This document shows, one piece after another, positions 9,771 through 18,459 of a DNA stretch of 64,000 bases (position 1 is the first letter of the stretch; each line of letters begins with the position of its first letter). The stretch lies in assembly GCF_013128195.2 (NCBI RefSeq), contig NZ_CP053452.2, positions 1,798,001 to 1,862,000 on the forward strand, read 5' to 3'. Under the pieces are notes generated by a model. The model worked only from the letters and a program-made list of their open reading frames with translations, was not told the DNA's origin and did not search any database. Origin of the DNA: Frigoriglobus tundricola. GTDB taxonomy: Bacteria > Planctomycetota > Planctomycetia > Gemmatales > Gemmataceae. Both the position numbers and the translations under genes were made by a program.

Positions 9771-10099
9771 ACTGAAGAGACTTAACCCCCCAACCCCCTT
9801 CCCTGGGGGGGGAACGCGCGCATTAGGCATGGGCGGAGAAATAATGTCCCCGCTTGCTCGCGTTGTGGTGCAGGCGTCCCGCCTGCTTCGACAAAGGCAG
9901 CAGGCGTCCGCTTGCACCACAAGAAAAGCAACTGGTAGATCACCTTCCCGCTTCTGCCTTACCTCCATATGGACCGCGAACGTGGCCGGCGGTGCCGACA
10001 GATGGAAAGTAGCCAACTGTTCCGCCACCCTGTAGACACGCGCCCGCGAGCCGGTTACGCTCGCTTCTGTTCGCTCTCCCACCCCAAGGAACCTGCCTC
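9771..10099. other. Intergenic region with two dispersed repeats
   Basis: 329 bases without a credible gene. It holds a G/C-run palindrome at 9784-9812, related to the one inserted in the DUF1553 gene. At 9863-9922 there is an imperfect inverted repeat starting TTGTGGTGCAGGCG (family B), whose relative lies at 55660-55722. No clear promoter was found ahead of the gene at 10100. Confidence 0.6.
9863..9922. repeat. Imperfect inverted repeat (family B)
   Basis: Arms 9863-9886 and 9900-9922 pair imperfectly; both begin or end in TTGTGGTGCA and its complement. The core GTGG-GCAGGC resembles the inverted repeat at 55660-55722, so the two are probably copies of one dispersed hairpin family. Confidence 0.6.
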
Positions 10100-11524
10100 A
10101 TGCCCCGCCGCATCACCCGCCGCCGCGCGCTTCAAGCCGGAACCGCCGGCACCCTCGGCTACCTCTTCACCGGTACCAACCTCTCCGTCAGCCGCGTTTA
10201 CGGCGCCAACGAGAAGATCCGCGTCGCCGGGATCGGCATCGGCGGCAAGGGGTCAAGCGACATCGAACAGGCCGCCAAGTTCATGGACGTCGTCGCGCTC
10301 TGTGACATCGACGAGGAGCGCCTCAACGGCCGCGCCAAGACCTGGCCGTCCGCGAAGAAGTACTTCGACTACCGGAAACTGCTCGACGAAATGGCCAAGG
10401 AGATCGACGCCGTCACCGTCTCCACCGCCGACCACTCGCACGCGCCGGCGGCGGTGCTGGCGATGCGCGCCGGCAAACACGTGTACTGCCAGAAGCCGCT
10501 GACGCACACCGTCTTCGAGGCCCGCGTGATGCGCGAGGTCGCGGCGAAGGAGAAGGTCTGCACGCAGATGGGCAACCAGGGGTCCGCGCTCAGCGGCCTG
10601 CGCCGGGCGGTGGAGCTGATCCACGCCGGCACGCTCGGAACGATCCGCGAGGCGCACGTGTGGACGAACCGCCCGGCGCAATACTGGAAGCAGTCCCCGG
10701 ACATCACCGCCCGGCCGAAAGACGCGCCGGTGCCCAAGTTCGTCCACTGGGAAGAGTGGATCGGCCCGGCGCCGATGCGCCCCTACGCCGTGGCGTTCTC
10801 CCCGCGCCCCGCGTACCACCCGCACGACTGGCGCGGCTACTGGGACTTCGGCACCGGCGCCCTCGGCGACATGGCCTGCCACACCGCGAACATGGCGTTC
10901 CGCGCGCTGAAGCTCGAAGCGCCGATCGCCGTGACCGCCGCGGCCGGCGAGATCAACCCGGAGACCTACCCGGCGTGGGCGCACATCCAGTACCTGTTCG
11001 GCGCGCGGGGCGATATGCCCCCCTGCACGCTCCACTGGTACGAGGGCAAGCGCGACGGGCAGAAGGTGCTGCCGCCCGAAGAGCTGCTCGCGAAGCTGCT
11101 CAAGAAGGGCGAAAAGCTCTCCGACAGCGGCTCCATCCTCGTCGGGGACAAGGGCGTGCTGTTCAGCCCGAACGATTACGGCGCGAAGTTCCGGCTCACC
11201 CCGGAAAAGGACTTCACCGGCATCCAAACGGCGAAGCCGGAGAAGGGCGCGGAGGGCGTGGATAGCGAAAAGGACAACGACCTGTACATGAAGCAGGAAT
11301 GGGCCGAGGCGATCAAGGCCGGCAAGCCGGGGCTGGCGTACTCGAACTTCGACATCGCCGGCCGGCTCACCGAAACGATGCTCCTCGGGAACATCGCGGT
11401 TCGCTTTGCGGGCAAGAAGCTGGACTGGGACACGGCAAAGCTGCAGTTCACCAACTCCGGCGAGGCGCAGAAGTACGTGAGCAAAGAGTACCGCAAGGGC
11501 TGGGACTTTTTGACCAAGAGCTGA
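10100..11524 (+). CDS. Gfo/Idh/MocA family oxidoreductase (Tat-exported)
   Basis: A 474-aa NAD(P)-dependent oxidoreductase of the Gfo/Idh/MocA family. The N-terminus (MPRRITRRRALQAGTAGTLG) is a twin-arginine signal, so the folded, cofactor-loaded enzyme is exported, as is common in planctomycetes. The Rossmann region follows (IRVAGIGIGGKGSSD, about residues 41-55), then CQKPLTHTVFEA with the conserved Lys-Pro near 131. The C-terminal half contains HDWRGYWDFGTGALGDMACH, typical of the GFO_IDH_MocA_C region. Substrate is probably a sugar or inositol derivative and cannot be named from sequence. It stands alone; the downstream gap holds a perfect 30-bp inverted repeat. Confidence 0.9.
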   Translation: MPRRITRRRALQAGTAGTLGYLFTGTNLSVSRVYGANEKIRVAGIGIGGKGSSDIEQAAKFMDVVALCDIDEERLNGRAKTWPSAKKYFDYRKLLDEMAKEIDAVTVSTADHSHAPAAVLAMRAGKHVYCQKPLTHTVFEARVMREVAAKEKVCTQMGNQGSALSGLRRAVELIHAGTLGTIREAHVWTNRPAQYWKQSPDITARPKDAPVPKFVHWEEWIGPAPMRPYAVAFSPRPAYHPHDWRGYWDFGTGALGDMACHTANMAFRALKLEAPIAVTAAAGEINPETYPAWAHIQYLFGARGDMPPCTLHWYEGKRDGQKVLPPEELLAKLLKKGEKLSDSGSILVGDKGVLFSPNDYGAKFRLTPEKDFTGIQTAKPEKGAEGVDSEKDNDLYMKQEWAEAIKAGKPGLAYSNFDIAGRLTETMLLGNIAVRFAGKKLDWDTAKLQFTNSGEAQKYVSKEYRKGWDFLTKS

Positions 11525-11562
11525 CGACCTGGTGAGCCCGTGGCGTAGCTGTCGCCTTCGAT

Positions 11563-11683
11563 CCTCCCTGGGACCGCGGCCGTCTCGGCCGCCAAGCGTT
11601 GAGAGGCGTGATGCTCGCCGAGCGCAAGCGGAGCGACACGAGCGGAGCAACGTGCGGCCGAGACGGCCGCGGTCCCAGGGAGG
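11563..11683. repeat. Perfect 30-bp inverted repeat with 61-base spacer
   Basis: Arms 11563-11592 (CCTCCCTGGGACCGCGGCCG...) and 11654-11683 are exact reverse complements over 30 bases. The 61-base spacer contains AGCGCAAGCGGAGCGACACG. It lies between the convergent oxidoreductase and FGE genes, where it could terminate both. Its length, perfection and structured spacer suggest a dispersed repeat or small non-autonomous element. Confidence 0.85.
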
Positions 11684-11780
11684 AAGCCCCCCGAAAATGT
11701 TTCGCAAGGGCATCGAGATCAATGTCTTGCGACGAAAGCCTCGCGCCTTAACTTACAGGCATTGACCGTTCGCCTATCGC

Positions 11781-12836
11781 TTACTTCCCGTCCTTCACAC
11801 ACCGGAAGCCGGTGTGATTGGCGCCGCTGTCCGTCGGATTCTTGTCGCGTGCGGACGGTAAGTACCGGCGGCAGTAGCCGTCGTCGCACAGGAACGAACC
11901 CCCGCGCCGTACCTTCTGCGATTCCCCCTCGATCCGCGGTCCGGTCGCCGGTCCCTTCGGATCGTCTTTCGGTGACACGGCGTAATACTCGGGATCGTAC
12001 CAGTCCGAACACCACTCCCACGCGTTGCCGCTCATGTCGTACAACCCGTACCCGTTGGGCGGGAAGGTCCGGACCGGCGCGAGGCCGGCGAACCCGTCCG
12101 CACCGGTGTCCTCCGCCGGGAAACGCCCCTGATAGGTGTTCGCGTACCACCGGCCGCCGTCGCCCTGTTGAGCGTCGCCCCAACAGAACGGCTTGCGGTC
12201 CAGTCCGCCGCGTGCGGCCCACTCCCACTCCGCCTCCGTGGGGAGCCGCTTCCCGGCCCATTTGGCGTAAGCGTCGGCGTCCTCCCACGCGATCTGAACG
12301 ACCGGGGTGTTCTTCTTTCCCTTCACGTCGCATTTCGGGCCTTCAGGGTGTCGCCAGCTCGCACCGGGGACGTACCGCCACCACGCCCCGCGCTGCTCGT
12401 CAACATCAACGTCGACCGGCAGGAACACCGCCGATCCCGGTTTGCGAAACTCGGGCGCGGCGTCCGGATACCGCTTCGCATCGAACGCCCGCTCCGCGAC
12501 CGTGACGTAACCGGTCGCCTTCGCGAACGCCGCGAACTGCCCGACGGTCACCTCGGTCGCGTCCATCCGAAACGGGCTCACGGTGACCTCGTGAGCCGGG
12601 CGCTCGTCGGGTGGGCCGTCGTTACGACCCATCCAAAACGTGCCACCGGGAACCGAGACCATTTCCGGCGGGTTGTCGTCGGCCTCGCGCAGCGCGGCGT
12701 CATCGGATTGCCCGCCCACGGCCAACACGCCGACGACCAATCCGACCACGAGCAGCGCGGAGAGAATTTGCCACGCCCGGAGCCGGCGGACGGCCGGTGC
12801 GCCTTGTGGTTCGGGTCGTTGAGACTTCTTGCCCAT
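11781..12836 (-). CDS. Formylglycine-generating enzyme, membrane-anchored
   Basis: A 351-aa SUMF1/FGE-sulfatase domain protein. It has a short basic cytoplasmic tail, one transmembrane segment (about 23-43) and an extracytoplasmic FGE fold starting VPGGTFWMGRNDGPPDERP near residue 63. The two active-site cysteines of true FGEs align at C317 and C322 (RGGSFLC-DDGYC), followed by GFRC at the C-terminus. It therefore probably oxidises a sulfatase cysteine to formylglycine rather than being one of the many cysteine-less homologues. No sulfatase is encoded in the window, so the client lies elsewhere. ATG 12836 is preferred; the frame extends seven codons upstream to 12857. Confidence 0.88.
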   Translation of the reverse strand: MGKKSQRPEPQGAPAVRRLRAWQILSALLVVGLVVGVLAVGGQSDDAALREADDNPPEMVSVPGGTFWMGRNDGPPDERPAHEVTVSPFRMDATEVTVGQFAAFAKATGYVTVAERAFDAKRYPDAAPEFRKPGSAVFLPVDVDVDEQRGAWWRYVPGASWRHPEGPKCDVKGKKNTPVVQIAWEDADAYAKWAGKRLPTEAEWEWAARGGLDRKPFCWGDAQQGDGGRWYANTYQGRFPAEDTGADGFAGLAPVRTFPPNGYGLYDMSGNAWEWCSDWYDPEYYAVSPKDDPKGPATGPRIEGESQKVRRGGSFLCDDGYCRRYLPSARDKNPTDSGANHTGFRCVKDGK

Positions 12837-13000
12837 ATATTGACTCTTACGGCGCAATTACGACAAAGTGAATCACCAAACTTGCCGGCGCCAGCCGATT
12901 CAGTGACAACAGGGGTGACGGCTCCGCACCGACGTCGCCCCGAGCGTTTGACCGCGGTGGTGGTTATACCACTTCCGACCTCAGTACCCCGAAGCCCCGC

Positions 13001-14068
13001 ATGTCGATCACAGCACAGAACGTGACCAAGCGGTTCGGCGCCTTCGTCGCGCTCGACAACGTCACCGTCGAGTGTCCGGCCGGCGAACTCGTCGCGCTGC
13101 TCGGCCCGTCGGGGTCCGGGAAGACCACCCTGCTCCGCGTCATCGCGGGTCTCGAAGCGCCCGATAACGGCACCGTGCTGTTCCGCGACGACGACATCAC
13201 CCGCCACTCGGCCCGCGACCGCAACGTCGGCTTCGTGTTCCAGCACTACGCGCTCTTTCGCCACATGACGGTGTTCGAGAACGTGGCGTTCGGCCTGCGC
13301 GTGCGCAAGTGGCCGGAGAACAAAGTACGCGACCGGGTCAAGGAGCTGCTCCAACTCGTGCGGCTCGAAGAGAAGGCGGGGCTGTACCCGGCGAACCTGT
13401 CCGGCGGGCAGAAACAGCGTATTGCACTCATCCGCGCCCTGGCTCCCGAGCCAAAAGTGCTACTGCTGGACGAGCCGTTCGGCGCGCTCGATGCGAAGGT
13501 GCGGGCCGAACTGCGCGACTGGCTCCGCCGCTTCCACGACGCCCTCCACGTCACCAGCATCTTCGTCACCCACGACCAGGAAGAGGCGTTCGAGGTCGCG
13601 GACCGGGTGGTAGTCCTCAACAAGGGTCGCGTGGAGCAAGAGGGCACACCGATCGACGTCTTCGAGCGCCCGGCCAACGAGTTCGTGATGGACTTCCTGG
13701 GCAACGTGAACAAGCTCCCGGTCCGGGTCGTCGGCGGGCGGGCGCTGCTCGGCGAAACCGGCAGCGTGGAACTGCCGGCGAAGATGCTCGGGGCGAACGC
13801 CGATGGCCGCACCGACGCCTACATCCGGCCGCACGAGCTCGACATCGCCCGCACCGCCGACGGCGGCAACTGCTTGCTCGGCAAGATCGTTCACATCAAC
13901 CCGGCCGGCTCGGTGGTGAAGGTTCGGTTGCTCGCCGAGGACTTCGGCCTGATGATCAACGTGGACGTCACGCCCGAACGCTACCGCACCCTCGTCCTCA
14001 GACCGAACGAAATCGTTTACGTTACGCCGAAGTCCGCGCGCATCTTCGAAACGGATTACTCGATCTGA
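13001..14068 (+). CDS. cysA: ABC transporter ATP-binding protein, CysA-like
   Basis: A 355-aa ATPase of the sulfate/thiosulfate importer type. Visible motifs are Walker [10 protein letters not shown] (residues 37-45), signature LSGGQKQR (134-141), Walker [13 protein letters not shown] (about 155-166) and the H-loop [17 protein letters not shown]-terminal TOBE-like regulatory domain occupies about 235-355. It would energise import of sulfate, molybdate or a similar anion at the inner membrane. No permease or binding protein lies beside it, so either it is an orphan energising a distant permease or the substrate is different; the cysA symbol is by similarity only. Confidence 0.85.
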   Translation: MSITAQNVTKRFGAFVALDNVTVECPAGELVALLGPSGSGKTTLLRVIAGLEAPDNGTVLFRDDDITRHSARDRNVGFVFQHYALFRHMTVFENVAFGLRVRKWPENKVRDRVKELLQLVRLEEKAGLYPANLSGGQKQRIALIRALAPEPKVLLLDEPFGALDAKVRAELRDWLRRFHDALHVTSIFVTHDQEEAFEVADRVVVLNKGRVEQEGTPIDVFERPANEFVMDFLGNVNKLPVRVVGGRALLGETGSVELPAKMLGANADGRTDAYIRPHELDIARTADGGNCLLGKIVHINPAGSVVKVRLLAEDFGLMINVDVTPERYRTLVLRPNEIVYVTPKSARIFETDYSI

Positions 14069-14497
14069 GTCGCGAACAGTCGAGACACCCGATCCGCGCC
14101 AGGAATGACAACCCTGGCAGCCTCTGGCGGCAGCCGACTTCTATTCACACGCCGCAAAGACTTATCCCATAGATTCTTCCGCCTCTCGCGCATTAATCAT
14201 CATTTTTTGCACTTGCTAAGTAATGATTCGACGAGTAGGTTTTTATCAGCGACTATGCCCATCAGCAAAGTTGCCTTTCGGAGCTTCCCATGACTGACGG
14301 CTTATTCGACCGCTACTTCCGCCTCCTCGCCGGCCAACTGCCGGCGGCCGATTACGGCGTGATCGCCGAACCGGCGGAAGCCCTCACCGCCGACACCCGC
14401 GTGAACGCGGAAGCTCCGAGCATGGAGTGTCTTTGTTGACGCTCCAATTCTTGAAAAATCACCTTTGTCACTCGTTCAACCGACACGGAGTCATTTG
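14069..14497. other. Intergenic region, locally AT-rich, with a small ORF
   Basis: 429 bases between the ABC ATPase and the DUF1559 gene. Bases 14140-14290 are clearly richer in A/T than the surroundings (for example ATTAATCATCATTTTTTGC). A 49-codon reading frame follows at 14290-14439. No IS ends or clear terminator were seen. Confidence 0.5.
14290..14439 (+). CDS. Small ORF of 49 aa, possible gene fragment
   Basis: ATG at 14290 opens a 49-codon frame beginning MTDGLFDRYFRLLAGQLPAA and ending in MECLC. The first 44 residues look protein-like and use codons like the neighbours, but it stops abruptly. It could be a small gene, or the 5' remnant of a longer gene replaced when the DUF1559 gene arrived. 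I do not recognise a family. The stop lies 58 bases before the DUF1559 ATG. Confidence 0.35.
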   Translation: MTDGLFDRYFRLLAGQLPAADYGVIAEPAEALTADTRVNAEAPSMECLC

Positions 14498-15475
14498 ATG
14501 GTTGGTCCCGCCCGCTCTCCTTCGCCCGTTCGCCGCGCGTTCACCCTGATCGAGCTTCTGGTCGTGATCGCGATCATCGCCATCCTGATCGGCCTGCTCC
14601 TCCCGGCCGTTCAGAAGGTCCGCGAGGCCGCCGCCCGGATGAAGTGCTCGAACAACCTGAAGCAACTCGGCCTGGCCCTGCACAACCAGGAAACCGCCAC
14701 CGGCTACTTCCCCAGTAGCGTCCGCCCGGCCGGGAGCACGACCCTCCCCCGCGTGAGCTGGCTCGTTACCACGCTGCCGTACATCGAACAGGACAACTTG
14801 CAGAGGAACTACAACCAGGCGCAAACGTGGGACTCGACCACGAACCTGGCGATCACCTCGCAGAAGGTCAACCTGTTCCTGTGCCCGTCCTCCCCGAACC
14901 CGGACCGGAAGGACGGCGACCCGCAGACGAACGTGTGGAACATCGTGGCAATTTCCGACTACACGGCGTCCACGGGCGTCGCCGCGGTGGCGAGTTCGAC
15001 GGGCGCTTTCCAAGCCGGCATTCTGGAGAAGAACCGCACGCCGGGCGTCCGGATCGCGGAAGTGACGGACGGCTTGTCGAACACGATCGCAATCACCGAA
15101 TCGGCCGGGCGGCCGCAGATCTACCAGCTCGGGAAACCGGTCGGCACGCCGGCGGGACTCGGCACGCAGATCAACGGCGGCGGGTGGGCGCGGCCCGCGT
15201 CGGACCTGGACTTCTACTCGTCCACGGCCGATGGCACTTCGTACCCCGGCCCGTGTGCCGTCAACTGCACCAACGGGTTCGTGTTCAAATCGTACCCCGA
15301 CCCGTTCTTCGGTACCGAAGGGACCAGTTCTCCGTACTCGTTCCACACGGGCGGCGTGAACACGCTCCTGGGCGACGGCTCCGTCCGCTACGTGCGGTCG
15401 TCGATCACCGCTCAATCGTTCGCGGCGCTGGTGACGCGCAACGGCGGTGAGGTGAACAACAGCGACGACTATTGA
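14498..15475 (+). CDS. DUF1559 protein with prepilin-type N-terminus
   Basis: A 325-aa pseudopilin-like protein of a family present in dozens of copies in Gemmataceae. The type IV prepilin cleavage and hydrophobic helix are at residues 14-37 (RRAFTLIELLVVIAIIAILI), followed by the family hallmark LLPAVQKVREAAARMKCSNN. The C-terminal H-X9-DG motif is present (HTGGVNTLLGDG). It is expected to be processed by prepilin peptidase and to sit at or beyond the membrane; the role is unknown. ATG 14498 has GGAG 8 bases upstream and is preferred over the TTG at 14465. A long hairpin follows 23 bases after the stop. Confidence 0.93.
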   Translation: MVGPARSPSPVRRAFTLIELLVVIAIIAILIGLLLPAVQKVREAAARMKCSNNLKQLGLALHNQETATGYFPSSVRPAGSTTLPRVSWLVTTLPYIEQDNLQRNYNQAQTWDSTTNLAITSQKVNLFLCPSSPNPDRKDGDPQTNVWNIVAISDYTASTGVAAVASSTGAFQAGILEKNRTPGVRIAEVTDGLSNTIAITESAGRPQIYQLGKPVGTPAGLGTQINGGGWARPASDLDFYSSTADGTSYPGPCAVNCTNGFVFKSYPDPFFGTEGTSSPYSFHTGGVNTLLGDGSVRYVRSSITAQSFAALVTRNGGEVNNSDDY

Positions 15476-15498
15476 TCGACTGGCGTGTTGAAAGGAGC

Positions 15499-15568
15499 AG
15501 AGCGGCGCGGCGTGCGCCTACCGGTGCCTCGCAACTCGAGGCACCGGTAGCGCACGCCGCGCCGCTCT
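15499..15568. repeat. Long near-perfect hairpin (family C)
   Basis: Arms 15499-15531 and 15537-15568 pair over 32 bases with a single bulged base and a 5-base loop. The arm core AGCGGCGCGGCGTG recurs in the hairpin at 49647-49713, so this is one copy of a dispersed family. It may also terminate transcription of the DUF1559 gene. Confidence 0.85.
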
Positions 15569-15704
15569 CGCGTTTGTGGGTCGTGGTCGTAAGGCTTGGC
15601 ACGCGAGCCGCCCTACGGCGGACGCGATACGCGGATCTGCGCGAGCCCACTCGCACACGAGATCCGTATTGGTGGTTGGCCGTCGGGCCTCGTCGCAAAG
15701 CCTC

Positions 15705-15777
15705 CTCGACCGCGACCTCCGACACAGCGAACCCTGCACCCGGGCGGTGGTTAATCGTGCCGGAGGTCGCGGTCGAG
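15705..15777 (-). terminator. 17-bp inverted repeat directly after the pseudokinase stop
   Basis: CTCGACCGCGACCTCCG (15705-15721) pairs exactly with 15761-15777. The right arm abuts the TAA of the gene ending at 15778. The 39-base spacer and lack of a T-run make a classical intrinsic terminator uncertain; mRNA 3'-end protection is another possibility. Confidence 0.4.
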
Positions 15778-18459
15778 TTACTGAATGCTGGAAAGTTTTT
15801 CGTCGATCTTGGCCACCAGCTTCGCCGGCAGCGGGGAGTAGCGGAGGGCCTTCAAGTTCGATTGGCCGTCGTGAATGGCCCAGCGGAGGAACTTCACCAG
15901 TTCCTTCCCCTTCGGACCCGGCTGGTTCGCGTAAATGATCGCCCAGGACATCCCGACGATGGGGTACGAATCTTCGCCGGGCGGGTCGGTGAGGGTGAAG
16001 CGGAGGTCCGGCGGCACGTTCTGCAGGGCGGCGTTCGCTGCGGCCGTCACGTTCTCCAGGCTGGGCTGAACGAACTTCTCGGCGCGGTTCTTCACCTGGG
16101 CGAACCGGAGGTTCCGCTCCAGGGCGAACGACAACTCGACGTACCCGACGGCGCCTTCCTTTCGGCTGACGGCTTTCGCAACCCCGTCGTTCTTCTCCGC
16201 GTCCTCACCGGTCGGCCACGTGATGGACGTGCCCACTTTGTCCGGGCCCCAATCCAAGGGGCTGGCCTTGTTGAGAAAATCGGTCCAGATCGCGGTCGTT
16301 CCGCTCCCGTCGGACCGGCGGATGACGGTGATCGGCAGGTCCGGGAGCGTGATCCCCGGGTTGCTCGCGGTGATCGCGTCGTCGTTCCACTTCTTGATCT
16401 TGCCGAGGTAGATGTGGGCCAGCACGGCCCCAGTGAGCCGGACCTGCTCCTTAACGGTCGGGAGGTTGTACGTGACGACCACGGCGCCCAGCGCCAACGG
16501 GATGTGGACGATGTCGCCGTGCTTGTCCCGCGCCTTCTCCAGTTGCTTGTTCGACATGAACGCATCGGTGCAGCCGAAGTCGAGCACCCGGTCCACCATG
16601 TTCTCCACGCCGCGGGTCGATCCGATCCCTGAGTAGGTGATCTTGATCCCGTACTTCTCCTCGTACAGCCGGGTCCAGTAGTCCATTGCCGGCTTAATGA
16701 ACGTGGACCCGCTCCCGGTGATGACGATGTCGCTCACGGGAGCGACCTTCGGATCGACTTTCGGGTCCCCCCCGGTGCCGCCCGGGTTCGCCTTCGGATC
16801 GGCCTTCGGCTCGACCTTCGTGTCCTTCTTGCCCACCGGATCGGGTTCGGGTTTCTGAACAACCGGCGGCTTCGAGGGCGAGGTCGGGAGGGCCGGGGAA
16901 CCGGGGGTCGCGATCCACCACAGCCCGGCAATCACGACCGCGACCACCAGGCTGATCAGCACGAGCAGGAGCAACCGCGTCCCCTGCGAGGCCTTGGCGG
17001 GAGCGGCCGGTGCGGCGGCCGTTTTGCCGCCCACTACGGATTTCGGCGAGAGCCGGGCGCGCGACGCGGTCGGCGGCCCGTTGTCACCCAGGGCCGCTTT
17101 GTTGATGATGCGCGAGCGCGGCGCGGGCGGCATTTCGGGCTCGGGCTCCTCCGCCACTTCGAACTCCGGTTCGGCTTCGGGGTCCGGCTCGGGCTCCGCT
17201 TCGAGGCGCCGGGCGATGCGCGACTTCTCATTAACGGGGGCCTCCGCCGGGGCACGGTTCATCTCCCCGCTCCAGCGAATGTCCGTGACGGAGCCGGTCC
17301 CGGCCTCGGAGCCGCCCGGGCCGCTCACCAGCCCGAGCCGGTACCCGACGGGCAGAAGGCGCGGCAGCTCCGTCGCGCTCGGCGCGGGCGCCGACTGGCC
17401 CCACGGGCCGAGATCGAGGACGAGGTCGGCCGGCGACTGGTACCGGTCGGCCGGGTTCTTCGCCATCATCTTGGAGAGGATCTCGGCCAGCCGGACGGGC
17501 ACCTCCGGCCGGATGTCGCGCACCGGCACCGGTTGGCGGAACTGGTGCCCGATCAACTTCCGGGCGAGCGGCTCGGTCTCGAACGGCCCCTGCCCGGTCA
17601 ACAAGAAGTAGAGCGTGGCCCCGAGGCTGTAGAGGTCCGACCGGTGGTCCACCACCCCGGTCCGGCCGGCCTGTTCCGGCGACAGGTAGTCGGCCGTCCC
17701 GCCGGCGGCCGGGTCGTCGCGCACGGCCGGGTTCGCCTCGCGGGCGAGGTCCTGGAAGATCGTCACTAGCCCGACCTCGGCCACGTGAATGACCCCGGCG
17801 CGGTCGAGAATCAGGTTGCCCGGCTTGACGCCCTTGTGAACGACCCGCTTGCCGTGAATGTTCTGGAGAACCACCGCCGCTTGCTTGACGTAATGCACGG
17901 CCCGCTGGACCGACAGCGGCCCGGTCTGGGCCACGAGCTGCTGGAGGTTCCGACCGTCCACGTAGTCCATCACGAGGAGCGGGGAGGGCGAGGTCCGAAC
18001 CAGGTCCTGCACCCGGACCACGTTCGGGCACTCGCGGACCGCCGCGAGCCCTTCGCGCACGAGCCGCTCGAGCGCGGCGAGCCGCCCGGACCCGTCCTCC
18101 GCCTTCAGCATCTTCACGGCGGCGAGTTTGCGGTCCGGAAGGTTCTCGCACAGCAGCACGGCCCCGAGCTGCCCGGAGCCGATGAGGGCGAGCGCCTTGA
18201 ACTTCTCCGCGAGGAAGAAGCCGCGCACTTTCCCCGCGAGGAGCTGCTTCGCTTGGAACTGCGTGAGGAGCCGATCGGCAATGAGCCGGTTGGCTACCGC
18301 CTCGGCCCCCTCGTTCGCGGCCGTGCGAGCGTAGGGCTGCAGGTGCAACGACGTAAGGAGGCCGCTCCGCAGAGCGGCATCCAATAGTTGCTCGCCCGCG
18401 CTGAGTTGTGTTGACATGGGCACGCCGTTGGTGCCTGCGTGGGAGTTTTTAAGCGACAT
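15778..18459 (-). CDS. Pseudokinase-TM-PstS fusion protein
   Basis: An 893-aa two-part membrane protein. Residues of roughly 85-350 are a Ser/Thr-kinase-like domain with glycine loop GSGQLGAV (94-101), a VK116 lysine and an APE-like SPE (260-262). The catalytic aspartate is lost (HRD is H208-K-G210) and DFG is E228-V-G230, so it is predicted to be a pseudokinase. An acidic, proline-rich linker leads to one transmembrane helix (about 495-516). A phosphate-binding PstS-like domain then fills 577-893, with the phosphate-loop motif TGSGSTF and RRSDGSGTT. This orientation puts PstS outside and the kinase fold inside, suggesting a phosphate (or anion) sensor. No pst genes are nearby. The start at 18459 is uncertain; ATG 18417 is an alternative. 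Confidence 0.85.
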   Translation of the reverse strand: MSLKNSHAGTNGVPMSTQLSAGEQLLDAALRSGLLTSLHLQPYARTAANEGAEAVANRLIADRLLTQFQAKQLLAGKVRGFFLAEKFKALALIGSGQLGAVLLCENLPDRKLAAVKMLKAEDGSGRLAALERLVREGLAAVRECPNVVRVQDLVRTSPSPLLVMDYVDGRNLQQLVAQTGPLSVQRAVHYVKQAAVVLQNIHGKRVVHKGVKPGNLILDRAGVIHVAEVGLVTIFQDLAREANPAVRDDPAAGGTADYLSPEQAGRTGVVDHRSDLYSLGATLYFLLTGQGPFETEPLARKLIGHQFRQPVPVRDIRPEVPVRLAEILSKMMAKNPADRYQSPADLVLDLGPWGQSAPAPSATELPRLLPVGYRLGLVSGPGGSEAGTGSVTDIRWSGEMNRAPAEAPVNEKSRIARRLEAEPEPDPEAEPEFEVAEEPEPEMPPAPRSRIINKAALGDNGPPTASRARLSPKSVVGGKTAAAPAAPAKASQGTRLLLLVLISLVVAVVIAGLWWIATPGSPALPTSPSKPPVVQKPEPDPVGKKDTKVEPKADPKANPGGTGGDPKVDPKVAPVSDIVITGSGSTFIKPAMDYWTRLYEEKYGIKITYSGIGSTRGVENMVDRVLDFGCTDAFMSNKQLEKARDKHGDIVHIPLALGAVVVTYNLPTVKEQVRLTGAVLAHIYLGKIKKWNDDAITASNPGITLPDLPITVIRRSDGSGTTAIWTDFLNKASPLDWGPDKVGTSITWPTGEDAEKNDGVAKAVSRKEGAVGYVELSFALERNLRFAQVKNRAEKFVQPSLENVTAAANAALQNVPPDLRFTLTDPPGEDSYPIVGMSWAIIYANQPGPKGKELVKFLRWAIHDGQSNLKALRYSPLPAKLVAKIDEKLSSIQ

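Larger units (their letters stand above)
15476..15777. other. Convergent intergenic region with two inverted repeats
   Basis: 302 bases between the convergent DUF1559 and pseudokinase genes. It contains the long family C hairpin at 15499-15568 and a perfect 17-bp inverted repeat at 15705-15777 whose right arm touches the stop codon of the pseudokinase gene. No gene is credible here. Confidence 0.6.

Noticed and set aside
13001-18459. A joint anion-uptake operon of CysA-like ATPase and PstS fusion
   Set aside because: The genes lie on opposite strands with a DUF1559 gene and hairpins between them, and neither has a permease; proximity alone does not support a common system.
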